DNA of 10,003 nt from an uncultured Candidatus Melainabacteria bacterium (lineage in GTDB: Bacteria; Cyanobacteriota; Vampirovibrionia; Gastranaerophilales; Gastranaerophilaceae). Position 1 is the first letter of the stretch. Each line of letters starts with the position of its first letter. The DNA lies in assembly GCA_934754735.1 (NCBI GenBank), contig CAKVJE010000068.1, positions 1 through 10,003 on the forward strand. Reading direction: 5' to 3'. The notes beneath the pieces are model-generated. The model saw only the letters and a program-made list of their open reading frames with translations, was not told where the DNA came from and made no database searches. The position numbers and the translations under genes were made by a program. Positions 6,596-10,003 of the stretch are shown here, in pieces.

Positions 6596-7633
6596 TTAAC
6601 AAATGTTTTCAATTAAAAATTCTGTCAAATCTTGAACTTTATATTTTCCAAATGAATACAAACGTAAAGCAACTTCGCATCCTAAACAAGATGTTAGAAC
6701 AATTTTTGAACCACTATTTTTAATATTATTGTGTTTTTTTATAAAAATTTTTGATAAGATACTATACTCTTTAAATTTTGTGATTCCATTCAACCCACAG
6801 CATTCATCAAAATCTTTCATTTCTGTATATTCCAGATTTTCAGTATTTTCTAAAATCCATCTTATATCTTCAAAATTATCGAGATTACATGGTTTATGGA
6901 ATGTTACTCTTACAGGCTTTTTCAATTTTAATCTTAAATTTTTTTCCCTTAAATATCTAAAAATATTTCTTACAACGATTGTGTCAGAAAACTCTTTAAT
7001 AGTTTTTTCACAACTTGCACAAGTCGTCACAATTTCATCAATTTGAAATTGTTTAATTTTATCTGCAAAATTCTGCTTAGAAGCTGCAAAAGTTTCAAAA
7101 TCGCCTCTTACATAAAACGGTATTCCGCAACAGCTAAAATTAGGAGTTACGACTTCGATATTACAATTATTAAGAAGTTTAACAACAGCTTTATTTCCTT
7201 TTAAAATACCACTACAACCACCAAAATAAATAACTTTTTTGTCATATTTTTTTGAAGAAATGTTGCGTGCAAATACACTCAACACTTTCACTCCTAATCC
7301 AAAAATAAAGTTTTTTTGTATAAAAGAAATAAGTTTTTCTATCGGATGTGTTCTAAAATATTCAGATTTAGCAGCTGTTATTATATCGACTACATTAATT
7401 TCACTTGGACAGAATTTAGTACAAGCTCCGCATTTTAAACACAAATCCAAATAATGATTCAGCTTTGTAGACATTTTCAAATCTTTATTTATCAGACCAC
7501 GTAGCATAATAAAAAGCCCGCGAGAAACAGTACAGTCGTTACCGGTAACTTTATAAACAGGACAAACCGATTGACAAAGTCCACATTTTGAACAAGAGTG
7601 TATTTCTTCTTTATACTCCACTAAATCCTTCAT
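6596..7633 (-). CDS. GlcF/GlpC-type Fe-S protein with two CCG domains
   Basis: A 345-residue soluble electron-transfer protein. Cluster 1 ligands C14, C17, C20, C24 (CSKCGLCQSVCP) and cluster 2 ligands C65, C68, C71, C75 (CLKCGACTKFCP) form an N-terminal 2x[4Fe-4S] ferredoxin-like domain. Two CCG (cysteine-rich) domains follow: C140, CCG 168-170, C205/C208; and C249, CCG 278-280, C316/C319. This is the layout of glycolate oxidase GlcF, anaerobic glycerol-3-phosphate GlpC and related subunits, which pass electrons from a flavoprotein dehydrogenase toward quinone or thiol-disulfide chemistry. At 345 residues it is somewhat shorter than GlcF or GlpC (about 400). No flavoprotein partner gene lies beside it, so the substrate is unknown. 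The annotated ATG has no Shine-Dalgarno but sits where transcription should begin. An alternative GTG at codon 5 has AAGGA four bases upstream. Upstream transcription is cut off by the terminator at 7668-7705. Confidence 0.93.
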   Translation of the reverse strand: MKDLVEYKEEIHSCSKCGLCQSVCPVYKVTGNDCTVSRGLFIMLRGLINKDLKMSTKLNHYLDLCLKCGACTKFCPSEINVVDIITAAKSEYFRTHPIEKLISFIQKNFIFGLGVKVLSVFARNISSKKYDKKVIYFGGCSGILKGNKAVVKLLNNCNIEVVTPNFSCCGIPFYVRGDFETFAASKQNFADKIKQFQIDEIVTTCASCEKTIKEFSDTIVVRNIFRYLREKNLRLKLKKPVRVTFHKPCNLDNFEDIRWILENTENLEYTEMKDFDECCGLNGITKFKEYSILSKIFIKKHNNIKNSGSKIVLTSCLGCEVALRLYSFGKYKVQDLTEFLIENIC

Positions 7634-7639
7634 AATAGT

Positions 7640-7648
7640 ATTTTATCA
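7640..7648 (-). promoter_or_regulatory. Extended -10 promoter of the Fe-S gene
   Basis: The minus strand reads TGATAAAAT at 7648-7640: TG-N followed by TAAAAT, five of six matches to the -10 consensus in extended form. No good -35 is visible at 17 bp (TATTTT). Only six bases (ACTATT) separate the -10 from the ATG, so the expected start of transcription coincides with the start codon. Confidence 0.55.
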
Positions 7649-7667
7649 CAACTGTTTTTGTAAAAAT

Positions 7668-7705
7668 AAAAAAGCGTTAAGTTTGATGTAACTTAACGCT
7701 TTTTT
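7668..7705 (-). terminator. Intrinsic terminator of the large LysM-like gene
   Basis: A perfect 16-bp inverted repeat (7668-7683 against 7690-7705) around a 6-base loop, TGATGT. The core stem is AGCGTTAAGTT and the outer part is an A-run pairing with a T-run. In the minus direction it lies about 40 bases after the stop at 7744 and ends in a run of T, the classic form. The symmetry makes it potentially active in both directions, though no plus-strand gene ends here. It isolates the Fe-S gene from transcription of the upstream gene. Confidence 0.92.
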
Positions 7706-7743
7706 TAAACAACCATAGAAATTTTAATTATTGAGAATCTTTA

Positions 7744-10002
7744 TTATTGATAATCCTTTTCGTTAATATATGTTTTACCGGTTTTTGCTTTCAAGTTTGC
7801 CATTGCTTCTTGTGCAGTTCTACCTGTAGCCTTTTGTCTGTCATCACATCCATCTGAAGCTGTGTATTGAGTATAACCACTCTTACTGCCAACATGTTGA
7901 ATTAGTGCACGTCCACCACCGTGAACTTTTACTTTTTTAACTTGTGCATTATCAACTCTTTTGCAATCACCAATTTTTGCCGGTAAATCCATTGTCTTAG
8001 GAATATCGGTGCCTTTTAACAATGCATGATAAGTAGCTCTATTAAGCTTACCGTTTTCATCAGTTGCCAAAGCTATTTTCAAAGCTCTAATTGCACCGCT
8101 TAATCCTTTTTCTTCAACTAAACAAGGATAGTAAGCTTTAACAATTCCGCCCCAAGTATCACCGCCTTTTCTTGTATGCGTATAAGTTGTATCAACTTTT
8201 TGTTCATCCATTTCAAGACCACATTGTTCAGGTTTTACTTCTTGTTCTGTTTTACCCGTAGTGTCTTGTTCTTGTTTAACAGGAGGCTTAGCTTCAGGTT
8301 TTTGGAATCTAAGAACTCTGCATTCTTCCAGATTCATCTTAGAACCGATACCTGCTGTTTTTAGAATTGTGTTATGTAATTCTGAATGCCAGTTTTCACC
8401 ATATTTTTCAACATAAGCATCAACTAAAGTATTCATTGCATCAGATTTTGCTTTATTTTTAGTTGTATTTGCAAAGTGTTTCTTGTATTTTTCAGGATCT
8501 GTATAAGTTGGGTCATCTTTGTTGTAATCAGATACTGAGAAGCAAGATTTTTCATCACGTTCGTTACCTAAAATGATATCAAGCATTGCACTTGTAAGAA
8601 CACCAATTCCTGCGCCTTTAAGGATATTAAGTAATCCGGCTCTTACTGTTTGATCTACCAAGATTCTTACGTTAACTTGTCCGTTAACTTCTTCTGTTGA
8701 AGTTTTTACTCCTTGTTGTTTTAACAAATCAGCAAATTCTTTTGCATCTGCTAAAGAGCCTAATTTAATTGTAACACCAACGTGTTGTCTAATTTCACCG
8801 TTACCAATAGCTCCAATTGCACCAAGTGCTGCAACAATACCGGAATAAACTGCTTTTCCTAATTTTGGAGCATGGTCCTTGTGTTCTCTATCAAATTCTA
8901 ATACATTCAATAAAACTTTTGTTTCATTATCTGTAAAGTCTTCACCTGTCAAGTCTTTCAAACGAACTTTGATATTAAACATTTCAGACATTTGTTCATC
9001 TTTTGATTGATTAACTTTGTAATCTTGACCAACATAGTTCAATAAATCATCTTGAAGTTTTGACAAATCATAAGTACCATCTTCATTTTTAATTGTTTCA
9101 AGGTATTTATTTTTTAATTTGTCATAGATATTTGTACCAATTTTATGTGCTGCTGCTTTTTTTACAAAGTTATATTGATAGCCTCTTTTTCCTAATTCAG
9201 AAATCAAAGTTTCTTTATTTAAGTGAGATATTTCTTCACCTCTCTTTTCGGCTTTATGTTTTCTTGCAAAAATTCTACGTTCAGTTTTCAAATCTTGAAT
9301 AGCATCATTTTGATAAGCGTCTCCAGCCGTATTTTGAGCTCTCAATTCTTTTCTAATTTGTCTCTTTGATGTGCCTTGTGAAGCTTCAAGTCTTACTTCT
9401 TGAACGCCCATAGCTTCATCTCTAGCCCAATCTTCTAATTGTTTAAGTGCTTGTTTTGTATATGATTTTTTGTCTTTAAAATTGTCTTTAACAACTTTTA
9501 CATATTCTTCAAAGTTTGGAGCTAAACCTTCTGCTTTGCAAGCTGCTTTTACTTCGTTATAATTAACTAACATTACTTGAAATTCTTTTTCAATTTGGTT
9601 TGCTTCAGCTTGATCTTCTAATGCACTCAAAACATCTTTATGGAAACCATCCCATTTTCCGGCTGCTTTTAATGCTTTTTCAGCTGTACCATGAATATTT
9701 TTAACATCATCTTTTGAATTATAATTTGTTCCATTTACAATGTTCAAAACTTCTTGAACTTCATTAATAACAGATGCAAATTGAGGATTTGTATATTTGT
9801 TTTTTAATTCAGATATCAATTCTTGTGGAGTAACACCTTGTTTTACCATATCTTTTACAGAATCTTTAATTTTTTCTTGATCTCTTTTTGCTTCTTTCTT
9901 AGATACTGCAATAGGATTTGTTATTGTAACCGATGTAGTTTCTGATGGAGTAACTTCTTCTGTTTTTGTAGCTGTTTCTAAACCAAAAATACCTTTATAA
10001 TC
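7744..10002 (-). CDS. Large protein with LysM-like C-terminal domain, unknown function (5' partial)
   Basis: The frame is open to the window edge; at least 51 further codons (a Thr/Glu/Lys-rich stretch including DYKGIFGLETATK and VSKKEAKRDQEK) precede the ATG at 9849, so the true start is outside. Numbering from that Met: 1-330 is mainly helical and charged, with a basic stretch at about 160-205. Hydrophobic Gly/Ala-rich stretches lie at 334-350 and 402-428. Between them, about 356-400 looks like a SPOR or similar beta-alpha-beta fold (VTIKLGSLADAKEFADLL, then VNGQVNVRILV). A Pro/Lys/Glu linker at 516-545 leads to a LysM-like domain at about 556-625 (TYTHTRKGGDTWGGIVKAYY). The last 60 residues, rich in Gly and Lys, are of unknown fold. 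I do not recognise the whole protein. LysM and SPOR domains bind peptidoglycan, so a wall-associated or secreted protein is inferred. A strong terminator follows. Confidence 0.85.
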   Translation of the reverse strand, partial: DYKGIFGLETATKTEEVTPSETTSVTITNPIAVSKKEAKRDQEKIKDSVKDMVKQGVTPQELISELKNKYTNPQFASVINEVQEVLNIVNGTNYNSKDDVKNIHGTAEKALKAAGKWDGFHKDVLSALEDQAEANQIEKEFQVMLVNYNEVKAACKAEGLAPNFEEYVKVVKDNFKDKKSYTKQALKQLEDWARDEAMGVQEVRLEASQGTSKRQIRKELRAQNTAGDAYQNDAIQDLKTERRIFARKHKAEKRGEEISHLNKETLISELGKRGYQYNFVKKAAAHKIGTNIYDKLKNKYLETIKNEDGTYDLSKLQDDLLNYVGQDYKVNQSKDEQMSEMFNIKVRLKDLTGEDFTDNETKVLLNVLEFDREHKDHAPKLGKAVYSGIVAALGAIGAIGNGEIRQHVGVTIKLGSLADAKEFADLLKQQGVKTSTEEVNGQVNVRILVDQTVRAGLLNILKGAGIGVLTSAMLDIILGNERDEKSCFSVSDYNKDDPTYTDPEKYKKHFANTTKNKAKSDAMNTLVDAYVEKYGENWHSELHNTILKTAGIGSKMNLEECRVLRFQKPEAKPPVKQEQDTTGKTEQEVKPEQCGLEMDEQKVDTTYTHTRKGGDTWGGIVKAYYPCLVEEKGLSGAIRALKIALATDENGKLNRATYHALLKGTDIPKTMDLPAKIGDCKRVDNAQVKKVKVHGGGRALIQHVGSKSGYTQYTASDGCDDRQKATGRTAQEAMANLKAKTGKTYINEKDYQ

Positions 10003-10003
10003 T

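Noticed and set aside
6729..7046. Plus-strand 105-codon frame opposite the Fe-S gene
   Set aside because: It is antisense to the conserved CCG domains, rich in Phe/Ile/Ser as expected from reversed AT-rich coding DNA, and has no supporting start signal.
7668..7705. GCGTTAA in the terminator stem as a third copy of the palindromic element
   Set aside because: It shares only this short core; the 8-bp units and GTTCGTATTA arms are absent, so it is an ordinary terminator.
9847..9849. ATG at 9849 as the real start of the right gene
   Set aside because: The frame stays open to 10002 with protein-like composition and no clear ribosome site before this ATG, so the gene is cut by the window edge.

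Overview
The window is an AT-rich bacterial chromosome segment read with the standard bacterial code. It carries two large cell-surface type genes at its edges, both truncated, pointing inward. Between them, on the minus strand, lie four complete genes. My best guess for the source is a gut-type Candidatus Gastranaerophilales/Melainabacteria (non-photosynthetic cyanobacterial relative) or a similarly AT-rich anaerobe. The basis is low GC, large LysM proteins, a lone Fe-S/CCG protein and a canonical FtsH. This is inference from gene style only; no rRNA or other marker is present.

Left part (2-3193, plus strand): the 3' portion of a large peptidoglycan-directed protein. It has a LysM-like segment, two diverged copies of a ~95-residue unit I do not recognise, a lysozyme/lytic-transglycosylase-like domain, and a C-terminal NlpC/P60- or CHAP-like cysteine peptidase domain. 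Its stop lies only 5 bp from the stop of the convergent PAP2 phosphatase gene.

Middle part (3199-6535, minus strand, in transcription order): ftsH, a small membrane protein resembling the RipA-type octameric membrane family, and a PAP2-family membrane phosphatase. Both gaps in this run are almost filled by two related palindromic elements (4564-4671 and 3843-4017). Their inverted arms are built from tandem 8-bp units of GTGAATAG type. The longer element also holds a compact REP-like hairpin preceded by GTAG. One element overlaps the last codons of ftsH and supplies its stop codon. The elements lie in the same orientation on both sides of the small membrane protein gene.

Right part (6596-10002, minus strand): a GlcF/GlpC-type Fe-S protein with two 4Fe-4S clusters and two CCG domains, preceded by an extended -10 that puts the expected transcription start at its ATG (candidate leaderless gene). 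Upstream, beyond a strong intrinsic terminator (7668-7705), is the C-terminal part of a large protein of unknown function. It has two hydrophobic stretches around a SPOR-like segment and a LysM-like domain near its C terminus.

The common theme is the cell envelope: wall hydrolysis, membrane lipid phosphate metabolism, membrane protein quality control and LysM surface proteins. The most unusual content is the palindromic element family. No stretch over 300 bases lacks a gene, and I see no tRNA, rRNA, CRISPR array or transposase gene.
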